From Hermodice carunculata (Eukaryota > Annelida > Polychaeta > Eunicida > Amphinomidae), in assembly GCA_964020975.1 (NCBI GenBank), contig OZ026627.1, forward strand, positions 33,119,528 through 33,183,527: 64,000 nt of DNA, in the 5' to 3' direction. Shown here in pieces: positions 11,840-24,490 of this stretch; the stretch's first letter is position 1, and the number at the start of each line of letters is the position of its first letter. The notes below the pieces were generated by a model. That model searched no databases, was not told the DNA's origin, and saw nothing but the letters and a program-made list of their open reading frames with translations. Made by a program: the position numbers and the translations under genes.

Positions 11840-12160
11840 ATATACATCAACATCTGTGCCTATGGAACGAAGCTATTATAAGCTTTGTCTGTTTCCGAAT
11901 TCATGCAAAACATATTGGTCTATACATGTTTTTCAAGAAGTAAATTTGCAATGTACAGTGCACATGAAGTTTTCACTAGTAATCTTTTGCGAGATTTTTG
12001 CAATGAATTTTGTGAAGAGGATACACAATGGTACCTGTAGACTTGCTCAAGTCTCACTGGACTGTCTTCCGTATTTTATTTAAAATCAAATTCATTGCAA
12101 AATGAAATTTTAAGTAAACACACGTCATAGCCTTATTCTGTTACAATACAGGTAGGCCCT
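11840..12160. other. No gene recognised
   Basis: Short open frames only. The sequence may include the body of the SINE whose head lies just upstream. Confidence 0.4.
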
Positions 12161-12164
12161 TAAA

Positions 12165-12445
12165 CCTAGCTAATTTGCGTGGAACGTGTCTATAACCAGA
12201 AAACATTGACTCCAGCTGATAAGCGCCGGGCGGTCTGCACTGTGTTTCTTATCACACAGACAAGCGAGCCGTCATAGGGCACCCCTCATAAGAAGCTGTT
12301 AATTGAGCTACTGTGTAATGAAGGGTTAATTGCAGTGCAGCGCGTCAGGCGGAGGGCGTCCAGGGAGACTTGTAAAACTTGCCGGCTTGTCGCTGCTATG
12401 AATTATTCATGAGCAGTCAAGCACGTGACTGATTCAAGACCGTCT
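12165..12445. promoter_or_regulatory. Possible conserved regulatory block
   Basis: This stretch is more GC-balanced than its surroundings and is dense in transcription-factor-like sites. They include GATAAG (12,218), CTTATC (12,249), TTAATTGAGC (12,299), GGGTTAATTGCAG (12,323), AATTATTCAT (12,401) and CACGTG (12,422). It shows no transposon signature or simple repeat. Homeodomain-type TAATT cores clustered with GATA and E-box sites are typical of enhancers, but this is composition and motif reading only. It lies about 0.7 kb upstream of the candidate first exon at 13,165. Confidence 0.25.
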
Positions 12446-13164
12446 CAAATTCCTTGTATTGACTGTTGGTTATTAATCTTTACATGCAAGCACGCACCTT
12501 TTATTGTAGAGAAACGTCAGTTCTTGTCGATGGCTATTTCGATTTTGTGTTAAAATGAATATTTTCCTTCTACGATGATTTAAATAAATGACCGGGCCGT
12601 TGCTTGTGACAATTTGAATGATGGAGCTTTGCAAAACTGCGCAAAAAATAGGGTGATTTCATCGTCTCGATCTCGATCTTTTTTTCGTCTACGCGCTATG
12701 TTGTTTATATCGTTAGAATGCTCAGAACCTTGTCTATTTTAACAACAAGCTCTCCTATTGACTGAAACAAAAGTATTTTAGGGGAAGTCCCTTCAAAACT
12801 GCTTCTATTTCAAACAGATGCGTCGTTATTTTAGTCGGAAACTACAGCCCCCAGAATCGATCACATGGGGTTCACTGTCCAATCAAAAAGGTTTCTACCG
12901 CTGTTTCGTTCGGTAGTACTCGCTGCCTCATGTTGTGAAGTCTGGCTTGAAAATGAAAGATGGGTGACATTTGTCACTTTGTGTGAACACAAGTGACGAT
13001 TACGGACAACTTATTAAAGCAAGAAACAAAATTTAACGCTGTAAATTGGCCAGAATGATAACATACTACCACTGTACCAGTCTTTGTGTACAATACTCAA
13101 TAGAGCAGAGGATCCATTTTTTTTTTCACGAAAAGAGAGTAAAATACGCCAGCCGCAGGTAAAC
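12446..13164. other. Spacer before candidate exon; possible promoter region
   Basis: No gene is recognised. A CCAATC string at about 12,880 and moderate GC could belong to a promoter for the 13,165 start, but no TATA box or initiator is convincing. Confidence 0.3.
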
Positions 13165-13224
13165 ATGGCTCGGGTGAAAATACTGCTGCCGCTTGTGTTG
13201 ATCATGTTGACAGTTTTTCAGTAA
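13165..13224 (+). CDS. Possible first coding exon with signal peptide (host gene candidate)
   Basis: An ATG in strong context (AAACATGG) opens MARVKILLPLVLIMLTVFQ and then meets a stop. Residues 2-5 carry two basic side chains and residues 6-18 form a hydrophobic core, as in a secretory signal peptide. If real, the exon would end just before the stop, for example at CA|GTAACT around 13,220, and continue in a distant exon. No downstream exon is identified. A chance match is a serious alternative because the frame is only 19 codons long. Confidence 0.2.
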   Translation: MARVKILLPLVLIMLTVFQ

Positions 13225-14790
13225 CTGCGACGATTTACTGCAGCAACAAGCTCTACCACTATAAATTATTGACAATTATAACACACAAACGATCTTTAGC
13301 AAAAAAATAAAGAGGAACCATCGTTCGTGACGCTAACCAAGAAAAATGTGAGGACCGGCACCCCTGCAATTGTATTCATAATTCACACAGGTTTGACAGC
13401 TTTGATCAAATCGTGATTGAGATCGATATATTCCCTTTGTTAGGTTGCAGGGCACGAGTTTTTTTGTTTAAATTGACAAAAGAACCACATGGAAATGTAG
13501 AGGTCTTACTCAACAAAAGTTAAATCAAGACGTGGATCATTTTGCATTATTGCAAAAATAAAAAAGTTGTGGCACTTTTACTTTTAGCACAACACAATGA
13601 GACCACTCAAATATTCTGGGTGTCTTGAACTTGATCTGACCTCTGATTTGACTTCTCAGATCCCGCGGAACCCCAGATGTTGTGACGTCACTCCCACCGA
13701 AATGATGGTAGTCCAGAGTGGGCTTGTGCAGGTTTGACAAGTCCCTGGTGTTGGCAGCCAGAGGAAGACGGTCAGCTTAGTCTCGCTTTTAATGGCCAGT
13801 GACTAGCCATGCATTCATTTGAAGACCACTTTGCCTTCAGCCTTATCGCGATGATAATGGGATTAGAACTGACTAGGACTCAATTGCTGCTAGTGCTACT
13901 GTTGAAACCGGCACGGCGACAGTGTCGACCAGTTTAAAAAAAACAGTAGGACCTACTTAATAACACCATGTAGTTGGGATAATATTATACAGTTAACTTC
14001 GAGGAGGGGAAAATGTATCGCACTTCTGGGTGGGACCGCGGGATGGGAAAATAGGGACATGCACCAGGGACTTGTGCAAGTCTATGGTACCTGCAATTTA
14101 AGGCCACTGCCATGACAGACTACCTGGCTTTTGTGACTACATTTCTAATGGCACAATAGTCCAGACTCTTTGTAGATCTATCTCCAATTTCCGACCATTT
14201 TTTATGTGTGACCATTTTGGCTCGCAGAAGGGTTGGCCTTAGAAGGCAGGTAGCTTTGTATATATAAAGTCAAGGGGCATTGTAATGACACCATGTATAT
14301 TTCAAAATGTGTGTGATAGACGAGCATGTCAGATATTTGAGAGTCATGATAATGAGGTTTGACTGTACTTCTTGTTGGGATACTGATGGAGTTAGACTTG
14401 TTTCTCTGCTTTCAAGGATTACCAGGGGAATGTTATACACAGCTGTTTCAGGAATACGCGGGGAGTCTATGTGTGTAAAAAAAAAAATCTTGCAAGCTTC
14501 CTCCGTGCAACTTAACGTTGAATATTTGATCACTCTTGGACAAATTCATTTTAAAATTCGCAGCAGCTCTTCCTGTACCACTATTTAAAACTCAGAGTCT
14601 TATCTATAGAGTTTAAAATATGTTGCCAGGGCGGGAAACAGAAGCAAACAAAAACACATTTGACAAGTCTTTGTTGGCTCCTGGGTAATACGTAATTGTG
14701 CCTGCAGTTTAAGGGCACTCATACTGCCAGCCAAAAGTGGCCATACATACCAGTAGGTCTTTCACAGGAGGTAAATTTTACAAAGATATA
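13225..14790. other. No recognised gene
   Basis: This mixed-composition sequence has short open frames on both strands, none recognisable. Fragments such as GTGACGTCACTCCCACC near 13,683 resemble CRE-type sites, but nothing else supports function. Confidence 0.45.
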
Positions 14791-14792
14791 GT

Positions 14793-14872
14793 GGCAAGTG
14801 TCTTGAAGGGGTGGTCTCCTAATATAAATGGTCTCCCGTGAAAGGTGATCTTTTTATCAAGTACCACTGTCT
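14793..14872. mobile_element. Mini MITE-like inverted repeat
   Basis: The ends are imperfect inverted repeats. The left reads AGTGGCAAGTGTCTTG, and the right, reverse complemented, reads AGTGGTACTTGATAAA. The ends resemble the repeat at 10,455-10,620. At about 80 bases it would be a minimal non-autonomous copy. Confidence 0.4.
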
Positions 14873-14879
14873 GTGAAAA

Positions 14880-15472
14880 TATTTAGCCATTTTCACATTT
14901 CTTTAGCAAATTTCAAAACACATTAGTATTTGGCAAATGGTCGGAGCAGTCTCTGAAACGGCCTTGTGAGTTAACATGTATTGAGCACTTTCATATTAAA
15001 TCAACATGATGGACTTGACACTTCCTCTACATGTACCTTAAATATGATAATGATATACAGAGAACATCATTGAATTCCCAACTTGTCCAGATTGGCTTGC
15101 AATATGATGTACGTATATTTGCCATGATGGGAATTCCTGATGCTGATTGTTCAGTCAAAACTAATGTCAGGCAACCGACAGTGTCAAATGAAACAATCAC
15201 ACAGAAAATATTTGTCCCTGAAAAGGTGTGTCAGTACGTGAATAAGTAGAATATGTGATTGCCGTTATGATGAATTTTTACTGCAGATGCATTTTTTTAT
15301 TTTGTGTACTGTGGGACATTCCATGGCCTGGGTTATCTGTTTCATTGAGAATTAAGCCAACTTTATAACATGTAGGTGGTAATAATTCTTTTTGAGTATG
15401 GGGTAAACTGACAATGGTTCCCCTCCCAAAATTAAGTCTTACTTCAATGCTGTACACAAACTCAATCTCCTG

Positions 15473-15473
<1 letters not shown>
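14880..15473. other. No gene recognised
   Basis: An open frame at 15,031-15,249 plus (72 codons) has no recognisable motif. The sequence otherwise appears single copy. Confidence 0.45.

Positions 15474-15530
<57 letters not shown>
15474..15530. repeat. (TA)n microsatellite
   Basis: An uninterrupted alternating TA tract of about 57 bases. Confidence 0.97.
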
Positions 15531-15534
<4 letters not shown>

Positions 15535-16040
15535 TATAGTAATAATCATTATCATTATTATTAGTATTCTTATTTATTGAAATCTCAAACGAGGTAACCT
15601 GCAAAATACATCACGGTGATACAATGCATACATATATAAAAAGATATAAAAATATTAGATAAATTGATACATTAAAACACTATTTTAATACCATAGCTAG
15701 TGACAGTATCCACCTTCCCAGAAGATTGGACATTTCAAGCTCCCGACACTGCAGGAGCAGGTAGACATGGCCACCTGGTTGAGACAGTGGGACATCTTCA
15801 AATCCAAGCAGCCATCGACGAGCCCGCATAGTGGCGGGAGCCGGACAGGTCCCAGCTGACACTTGACCTGACAACACATAAATAAAAATACAATAATCTA
15901 AATGCTTTTTTTAAAAGAAAAACTGACTGTCTCAATCGACCCTGCAGATTTTTGTTTTCCTTGAGGTATGTTGATTTGGGTGGAGCGAGGCCTTTTACTA
16001 ATACCAACAATGACCTTTAATTATAGTTGTGCGATTGTTT
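15531..16040. other. Spacer; possible LINE 3' remains
   Basis: No feature is certain. Minus-strand frames at 15,680-15,880 may be the decayed 3' end of the LINE at 16,040-18,390, but I could not match a conserved block. Confidence 0.3.
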
Positions 16041-18390
16041 CTAATTCTTTCAGGTCATTTTGGAAGAAGCTATACATTCCATACCATATGTGAGAGTAGG
16101 AACTCATGCAGTGCTCCAAATGTATGCTTTAGTGTCCTAGGCTCATCCAGGATAAACCCCTATGCTCCCATAACGGTACATCGCAATCCCGCTAGCTACA
16201 TCGGTATCAGCAGTCATTTTACCTTTGTTAGTTATTCCTAACTTTTCTAGCTCGCGGACTTTCTGTAGAGCTGTATCGCCCAGGTACCATACAGGTTCAG
16301 AGATGAAATTCATTTTTCTAGCTATCAGTATACCTATTTTGTAATATTAAATAATTTTCTAGCACACAAGTTACATCTATCAATAAGTGAATGAAGCTAA
16401 TCAGGGGTCGATGCAAACAATCATATATTATTTGCATATCCAAAAACTATAGTGCAGTTTTTTACCAATTTAAAGACCAGAGTTTCAATTCCTTAACTGG
16501 TCCAGTAAATTATCAATAAATACATTAAGCAGCATGGGTGAGAAGACACTCCCCTGCCTTGTACCCGCAGTACCATTAAAAGCCTTGCCTGTCTTCTCTG
16601 CCCGTCTGACCTTACCTCTCAAGTTCCAGTACCACATTACCACAAAAAGCCATTTATTAACTGGAATTCTAGAGCACAGTGTATACAGGAGGCCATCATG
16701 CCACACACATCAAAAATTTGTTCTCATCTTAACAGCCCCCATCCCCATCCTGATGAATTAAGAATTGAAATAAAGTCATTGAAATAGACAAAACTCAGAG
16801 AAACACTTATTAATTTCCCTATAACCAAACTGCACATTATAAACCATATCAGGTAAAAGACACACATCAATTTACTTAGAATGTACAGGGCTCAGTCTTA
16901 TTGGCCTATACTTGTTTACAGTGCTTGGATCTAAAACCATTTTTTAAGAATATGTATGATAATTCCAAGTATAAAAACGTCTGGTATTATTATAAGATTA
17001 AGCATAAAATTATACATATGAGCTAAATGATGCCTCATAATAACCGCGTTACCCCACTATAAGTGTTTGGAGGAGATAGCATTAAACGCAGGTATACACA
17101 ATTATTATGTAAACATCTAATTTTAATGTCAATTGATCACCAGTAGTGTCAAAATGCCCAGCATTATGTATGCTAATGTACTCCATCATGTACAAAGTTC
17201 CGTACATTGATTTTATCACAAGTCAGCTCTGACTCAACTTCAGGGTCCATGATACCTTTATAAAAATAAAAAAATCGAGTAGCTGTAAGAGAAGATGAAA
17301 CTATTTTTTACCAATTGTACCTATTTAAAACGTTTCATAATGACCTTGTATTACGTTGCTGGATCATACAGTCAAGCTTCCAGTTCTTACTATACACATA
17401 TATTTGAACACAATGACGTGCTTCTCTTTTCAACATTTTAGCTAGCTTCATGCAGTCGGATAAAGCACCATCTCTGGGTTTACCAGCACTGGTCCAAATA
17501 GAACACCAGAACCTCTTTTTATTGCGGTAATAAAGACAGGCCAGGCTACCAATTGGGTTTAGGGTTGTAAGGTTTTGCAGGTGTGACCTTATCATCTTTA
17601 GCTGTCTCGTGTATACAATTATCAATTTGCTCTATGTGTTCATGTAGCCTATCTTCATCATTTATGAATGAAAACAGAGCATCAAAAGGTATTTTGGCCA
17701 GTTTCTCAGACAGTATATTAGTATATTTTTCTACACTTCATAGTTGATTCGTCAAACAATAAACCCAAAAGCCCAATATTGTTGGGAGCTAAGGAGTTGT
17801 ACAATATGCTTCTATGATTATTATAGCCTTTGCCCTTGTACCAGCTAGATTGTAAATTGCCTTCCCTTTGCAACGGAACATTAAATTCCCGCCTATAACA
17901 TACTAAAACTTACAGCCATACTCCTCTATAAGGCCATCCAGAGTATCGAACGCCTCAAGGTAAGCTTTGGTTTGCTTTTGCAGCACATTTGTCGAAATAT
18001 GGAAATAGCAGCTCACCCTTATTTTCACTTAATTTTCACGTTAACTTGGACACCTATAGCAACAATACGGTCATTTTGAATATTATATTCAGTAAAAACA
18101 AGATCAGTTTTTATGTTTAATAACAGACTCCACCATACAGTCATCCACTATATTCACTGGGGGCCTCCATAATACCTGACTTTAGGAATGAGCGGATATT
18201 GCACTTTGACACAGAGGACTCCATCTCAATAGCTTGCATTATGCTCTGGACTTCTCTATATCTGACCCATGCTTTGCTTAAACACACTATGTTCTGGTTA
18301 GCAACTTTGTCAAATGCATTAGAAAAAGCTTCTTTCAGACCTTGACATTTACAACTGGTTCTGTTGAGTTTCAGCAGTTTTACCATCTGT
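16040..18390 (-). pseudogene. Decayed LINE with endonuclease and reverse transcriptase remains
   Basis: On the minus strand, several frames carry conserved LINE blocks in the correct order. Near 17,900 there is an endonuclease-like YVIGGNL (usual IxGGDLN). At 17,530-17,430 a linker block reads FWCSIWTSAGKPRDGALSDC. At 16,706-16,485 the RT segment includes GTRQGSVFSPMLLNVFIDNL, which is RT motif 4. Near 16,430 the YADD catalytic motif has become GYANN. At 16,230-16,060 come WYLGDTALQKVRELEKLG and VPTLTYGMECI. Many frame changes, stops and the lost catalytic aspartates show an old dead copy. The clade is uncertain; Jockey/I/CR1-like groups are possible. Confidence 0.65.
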
Positions 18391-19540
18391 GAATGGATGA
18401 GTGGTTGTAGTCAGAGAACAGTCCCTACCGGTATGAAGCCTGCCTCGCTGCTGAGTCAGAGCCGTGAAAAGATGTTTGATAATTATTGGGTCCTAAATAT
18501 TAATATATAATAAATAAAGTGGTGCCTGTCTTGAGATACCCCTCAAATAGGGGCCAAATATCGTTTGAAGACATTTCTGCCAGGACATTGTGCTATCTTC
18601 TAGATGTTATTATACCTCTTATGAAAGGCCACCTGTATTGATTGACCCCTTTTGTACCTGGGCTTGAGGTGGTCTTTTAAAGATTGGGACTACTATATAA
18701 ATTCCCCGTCTTTCATCAGGTTGGTTGTTTGGTTAAACTGGAGTTTGCATGTGCGCAAGAAAAGCAGCTCAGGTGAACTCAAGTAAAATTCCTAACGGGA
18801 AATATTTCAATTATAAATTATAGGATCACTTCAATGCTTCCTGGTATTTCTGAACTAAAAATTGTTTCTCCATTAAACACATCTTTGTTTACTAAATATT
18901 GATCAATTCAGTTGTATCTTGACTGCAATGAACAGCTTATATCAAATGTGCAGAATGTTTGCTTGCTGAATTACTTGTCTTGCTCTGCTAAATGCAGAGA
19001 GTGGGGATGGAACTTCTTTTTGTGCCCCCACAGGATTCCGTGAAACAGGCAAGCAGACTGTTTATGCAAAAATCACCATGACATGCATGAAGGCCTAAAG
19101 TAAGTTGTCAGTTAACACTAGCCTTCTTTAACGTACAAGCCATTAAGTCATGACACCATATGGAATGCTTGTCATGCCGACTGGCCCCAATATAAAACAA
19201 GCGTGACTGTCATGTGCTCAGCTGACCTTACATACACACACTGAAATGCTCCTGTAAACTTCACAATGATACTGAGGTCGTGTAAGATCATCATCAATGA
19301 TGCAAACATGAACATATCCCCTTACTGATTTCTCTGAATTTTCATAATTTGCTAAAATCAGAAAATGACACCACCACCACGTAGTGAACAAATTTGGCGG
19401 AGATAGAGTCCCCGTGTATCCCCAATAAATTTGAAAAGCATCCAACTTATGGTTTGGGAGCAAAAATGAAAACTCACAAAAAATCTTAAGAGGGGGAAAT
19501 AATCACAGCACCACCTGTTGAAATCTAGGGCTTGATCTCC
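18391..19540. other. No recognised gene; possible MITE fragment
   Basis: A stretch at 18,520-18,690 (GTGGTGCCTGTCTTGAG ... GAGGTGGTCTTTTAAAG) resembles the short MITE-like repeats at 10.5 and 14.8 kb. The rest is unannotated. Confidence 0.35.
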
Positions 19541-19765
19541 CTTACAGTGTCTCCATGCTATTTCAAACCAATCGGCTTGGCTGTTTTGGACAAGATTTTA
19601 CACACACAAAAATTTTTGAAAATAAAAAACATTTCAAACATTATTGGTGTGTGATTATCTGGACAAACCTGGCAGACACCCACCCAAGGTACATCCCCAC
19701 AAAGTTTGAAGTGAATCTGGTTGACGGTTTTGGAGAAGCCAAATATGACTTGACATTCCAGTCCC
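19541..19765 (+). repeat. Dispersed repeat R2, copy 1
   Basis: The segment around CACCCAAGGTACAT and GTTTGAAGTGAATCTG, followed by GACGGTTTTGGAGAAG, recurs in inverted orientation at about 59,055-59,170. It is an unclassified interspersed repeat. Similar but weaker text occurs at 19,380-19,450. Confidence 0.7.
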
Positions 19766-21740
19766 CTCTTACTTGTTTCGTAAGCAATAAGGACGTATGC
19801 ATTCACTGGTCAGCACCCAAATTGAAAAAAAAAATAAATATATTCAATAACAGAGATTTGGAATATCTTCACCTTGTAAACAATTTGTATATGTTTTGAA
19901 GAAATTAGAAATAACTTTAAATTCGTGAAAGAAGTAAAACAATTGTACCTCTGCTTAATGAACAAATTATGGTCAAGGGGTCCAGGGAAGTGTCTCTATG
20001 CAATAATGAAGCAATTGGCCTGGCTGTTTGGGACATTTTCCCATGACAAGAAAATAATATTTTACAATAAAGATGTCACATTTCAAGATTTTACCTGAAT
20101 CAGGAATTTTTCTCTAAGTGTTGCAAAAATGCATATATCCACTTTACCAAAATGATTCAAATCTGATAAGAAAGGATGTCCACCAGGTTTCATGTGGAAT
20201 TTTTAAGAGTTAAGGTTGTTGTCTTTCCAAACATCAGTGGCATTTCTGATGAAAAAGAAAAATATAAAATCACTGGAACATGGCCATTTGAAAAACTCCT
20301 CAGTAGAAACTCACTCAAGGTGCACTCTGACCAAGTGAATCCAGCTGCCAATTTTGCGTAGTTGAAGAAATTGTGAACTGTTACCTTGCAGATGACGGAC
20401 CATAAGATAAGCTCAGCTAACTTGTCAGTCAGCTGACCTGAACTTTTGCCCAGAGACTTGGTTACTGCAAAGTTATAAAAATCTCTGACAAACAAATATT
20501 GGCATAGCTCAATGAAAACATGATATAACATGGTCAGGGATGTTCAAAAATATCCCCACTTCACAGCCAATGTCCCTCATATTACTAAATTTTCAAAGTT
20601 GGCAAATATTTTAACAAGTTACATTAGTGCAGTCACATCTGAGAGTTAAGACAACCCCTGTTCGCAGCCAAGAGACTAAATCACCTCCTGTGTCTGGCAG
20701 TGATGCACGGGGCATGCTCACCAACTATTGCCCAGCAAAGTTGTGACAGCTCTGCCATCATTGCCACTATATTCTCCTTCAAAATTGGTTTGCCATCACC
20801 GAAATATGTCCTACATGTCCTTTCCATGTTATCAACAGCCATTGGCATCTCTAGCATAACAAAATGATCACCCAAACCCCAAAAACTGTGCATTGAACGC
20901 AGCTACAATGTTGCCCAAACGGAGTTCTTGCTGCCATGGTATCAATTAAGTTCGGTCAAAGGTCATAAAATTGCAGGCTTTTTTTGCCTCTGCTAAAAAA
21001 AAAAGAGCTTGCCACTAGGAGCGAGCCTAACCCAGCGTGTACTTTTCTGGCCTCAAGGATTTCTCAGCTGGGCAAACTGCTTTTACTACATGTCGATGGT
21101 GGGGGCACAACTATAGATTCAGACTTTAAAATGTTACAAAGGTTCCTTGCTCAAAGTTTAATCCCAAAGTAATCATGCGATTTTATCTCCATAAACCATA
21201 TATAAATTCATGAATTTGGTCCTCTGTGAAAAAGCTGCAACAATGGGGTTTTGAAGGAGAACACTGAAAACCACACGTTTTGCTATCCATGTCCATGTGA
21301 TAAAGTTGCCTTTTTCGCTTATGACTTTTGAAAATTGGGACTATGTTACGATCAAATAGAGGTGAACGACTTAGCCAATATTTTTAATAAGGGTAGAAAG
21401 GTGGCAGGTTGTGATTGATTTTGGGTGAGAGAAACTGGAGAAAGTCTTAGAATAGCTCATTGGATCAGATGACAGGGATGTACGTGAAAACCACTATGCA
21501 ACAGTTTACTCTTCTGCAGAAACCAAGCATTAACAGGGTGTAAGCAATAAAACAATCTGGCAAAACTGGCAGTTCAACAACACTTTCCGTGTGTTGTTCT
21601 TGGCCAGATGAGTAAATGTGATCAACCAACAGGTTGTGGTGAGCGTGGTATAAATAACCTTTTGGTTATTAGCCTCTACTCAATTGTTTCTCCCATTTAG
21701 ACATCACCTATAAAGGTATGCCTTTGGATAGATGTGGTGA
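19766..21740. other. Repeat-like sequence without recognised gene
   Basis: Phrases reminiscent of R2 (for example near 20,180) suggest degenerate interspersed repeats. No protein family is recognised in any frame. Confidence 0.4.
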
Positions 21741-22864
21741 GCCTACTGTGGTTAATGTACTGCAGACTTTGGCATTACTAGATATATTTATCTTCACCTT
21801 GATGTGATGAAAAAGAACTTTAATTTCAAAATTTCTGAAAAGGACTTCCCTATTCTACCTTTGTCCTGGATTACATAAAAACCATTTTAAATCTAGATTC
21901 ATAGCCAGTGCTTCAAATTGTACAACAAAACAATTATCGAAAGAAGTAAAATTGTGTTTGACTGCAATCAGGAGTCATTTTCGTAAATGATGTAATACAA
22001 TTTCTAGAAACTGTGAAATAAATTGTTTTTGGAGTATTAGCAATTCTTCGCAGTATGTATCTAAAATCAAAGATGTCAAAGCAAAAAATATCAAATGTTT
22101 TGATTTTTTGCACTGTACACAAATCGACCCATAGATGAAGTCAAAAGTTCACTTTCCGAATGAATAAGCAAAATGTTTAAACATAGTGGTAAACCATACA
22201 TAATATTAATTCATGTACAAAGAAAGCATATTGGTCACACAATAAATATTCAACAAGTAACATTAAATCTTGCAGTGTTGAAACTTTGATAATACTTTTG
22301 TTCAATGCGGACCATTGGTTTTCCAACAAATAAAAGGCATTCCAATGGGTAGCAACTGCTCCCCTTGACTGGCAGATTTATTTTTAACCTGGTTTGAATT
22401 TGAATATATGGATAAACTGATGAAAAAGGACTTTCAAACGACTACAAAATTATCAAACAACACAAGAAATACTGATGACATTGCTTGCGTAAATGTACAA
22501 AATTTCAGTGAAGTTGCCAAAGAAATTTACACAAAAGATATCCCTTTGTAGGGTAACAATTCAGATGGTTTCAGAGATGTGTTTTTGGACTTGGATATTC
22601 AGGTCACTGATGACAGGTTTTTATTATTAAAGTCTATCACAAAATAGATGAGTTTAACTTTGAAGTAGTTAATTATCCTTTTGCGGCCAGTAATAATCAG
22701 AAACTATTGGATATAATACGTTTTTGTCACAGATTTTGAGATTTGGTCGTATTTGTTCTAAATTTCAGGACTTTGCATCAAGAAGCAAATGTATTCACAA
22801 TAAACTTAAGTTCAAGAGATTACAAAGATGTACTTTTGATCTAATATTGCTATAAATTTTGCTG

Positions 22865-23450
22865 TAAATATCCCGAGATGATTAGAAAGTTTGGTTTCAA
22901 TATTTTTAGAGATTTTAGACTTGCCTGTTTTGCTACTTGATTTAAGCTTTAGGCATCATTCTGTCTTAATGTTCACCTTTCAGATATTTTAGGCCTGCTT
23001 GTTTTCTGTTAGGGCAAACCCCAGGGGCTTGAGGTAGCAAGCAGCTACGGACGGCAGTTACAAGCTTGCCTAATTTTACTTGGTATCTGGTTAAGAAATA
23101 TTATATTTTCAGTGCATTCTCTTGACTTAAATACAAATGACTTTCATTCTTCTCTGACTTGCCCTATAATTTTGCTGCTAATATCCAAAGATTATTAGAA
23201 AGTTTGGCAATATAATTTACAGTTTTTAGACGTGTCTGTTTTTTGCTTCTTATCTTTATCTTTTGGCATCTTTCTGTTTTAATATTCACTCACACATATT
23301 TTAGGCTTGTATGTGTCCTGCCAGGTAACCCCCCCCCCCCTTCCCGGGCTATCGGTAGCAAGCAGCGGCTAACGACAGTTACATGTTTGCCTAACTGTAC
23401 TCAAAATCCTGTTAAGAAAAATTGCTTTGATAACATGTTTTTGCCATAAA
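22865..23450 (+). repeat. PLE-1 tail tandem repeats (about 312 bp)
   Basis: Two units begin at about 22,929 and 23,241 with TTTTGCT-CT and TTAGGCATC or TTTGGCATC cores. They contain AGGGGCTTGAGGTAGCAAGC-type and CTATCGGTAGCAAGCAGC segments. The same arrangement is seen in copy C (minus) and copy D (period about 313), so the duplication predates dispersal and belongs to the element. Confidence 0.8.
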
Positions 23451-24048
23451 TGCTAATGACTGTCATTATTTTCTGACATGCCTAAATGCACATTTACTCA
23501 ATTTGCTAAAAACAATACTCAAAGTTGACAGTATTTTTTTCAAATGTCACAAACACAAACCTGACACATTACGTTGATACATTGACTCAGGGTTGGCAGT
23601 GAAATACAGCTAAATTGTTTGAGGGGTATGTGTCAACATGGAGTTAGTTTTACATTTCTGGTGCAGGATGTCCATTGTTGTAGTCCTTGTTAGGATTTCC
23701 CTTGGTTTGTACAGGTGGTCTAGCTGCAAATGTTTATTTTACAATCACTGGGACTGAATATAATGCCTCAGCTTGATTTCATTTCAGTTAAACACTAGCG
23801 GGTGGTTAAACTAGGATAAGCTGTCCAGCTAGAAAGGGTACTTATTGGTTCGGGGGTAAGTCAAATTGTTCTTATCTGAAGCTATAATATATAAATTTAG
23901 TGATTATGGTTTGTTTGACAGGTATTCTTCTTTCATGATAAAGCTCGGTATTTATAAGCAAAACTTATTTAGCTAATTCATCATTTGCCACGTTCATATT
24001 TTTTCATTTTTATGTGGGTTGTCTTTGCTGAATATTTAGCTTAGACAA

Positions 24049-24151
24049 GGAGCCGCTACTAAAAGAGACATGTACGGGTAATAGGCTCCGAAACATGTTG
24101 AGTAGTTACCCGCTGAAGACCCTTTAATTGATTTGGGCGGATACAGCCTAT
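24049..24151 (+). other. Pairing-rich tail motif of PLE-1 (pseudoknot-like)
   Basis: GGAGCC (24,049) can pair with GGCTCC (24,084). CTACT (24,056; CTACTCA in copies C and D) can pair with AGTAG (24,101). CGGGTAA (24,075) can pair with TTACCCG (24,106), and ATAGGCT (24,081) with AGCCTAT (24,145). The order of the first two pairs is interleaved, giving an H-type pseudoknot. GGCTCC is followed by GAAAC, and TTACCCG by CTGAAGA. The motif recurs at about 34,300-34,415 (minus), 32,325-32,390 (minus, truncated) and 63,887-63,991 (plus). Function is not shown. Confidence 0.5.
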
Positions 24152-24278
24152 GTCAAAATTCTACAGAGGAACGTGTGCAATATGGACAATAGTAATTCCA
24201 TATGTAGACAGGGACAGGTTAGAGTACGGACTGCAGAATAGGGTAATGACTAGTAGGACGTTGCTCTGGCAAAAAGAC

Positions 24279-24490
<212 letters not shown>

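Noticed and set aside
15680-15879. Two overlapping minus-strand frames as a Cys-rich protein
   Set aside because: Overlapping frames of equal length without a motif; may be LINE 3' debris but cannot be supported.
24049-24151. Canonical hammerhead ribozyme
   Set aside because: CTGAAGA and GAAA boxes exist but in the wrong order and spacing for types I, II or III, so only an unclassified structured motif is claimed.
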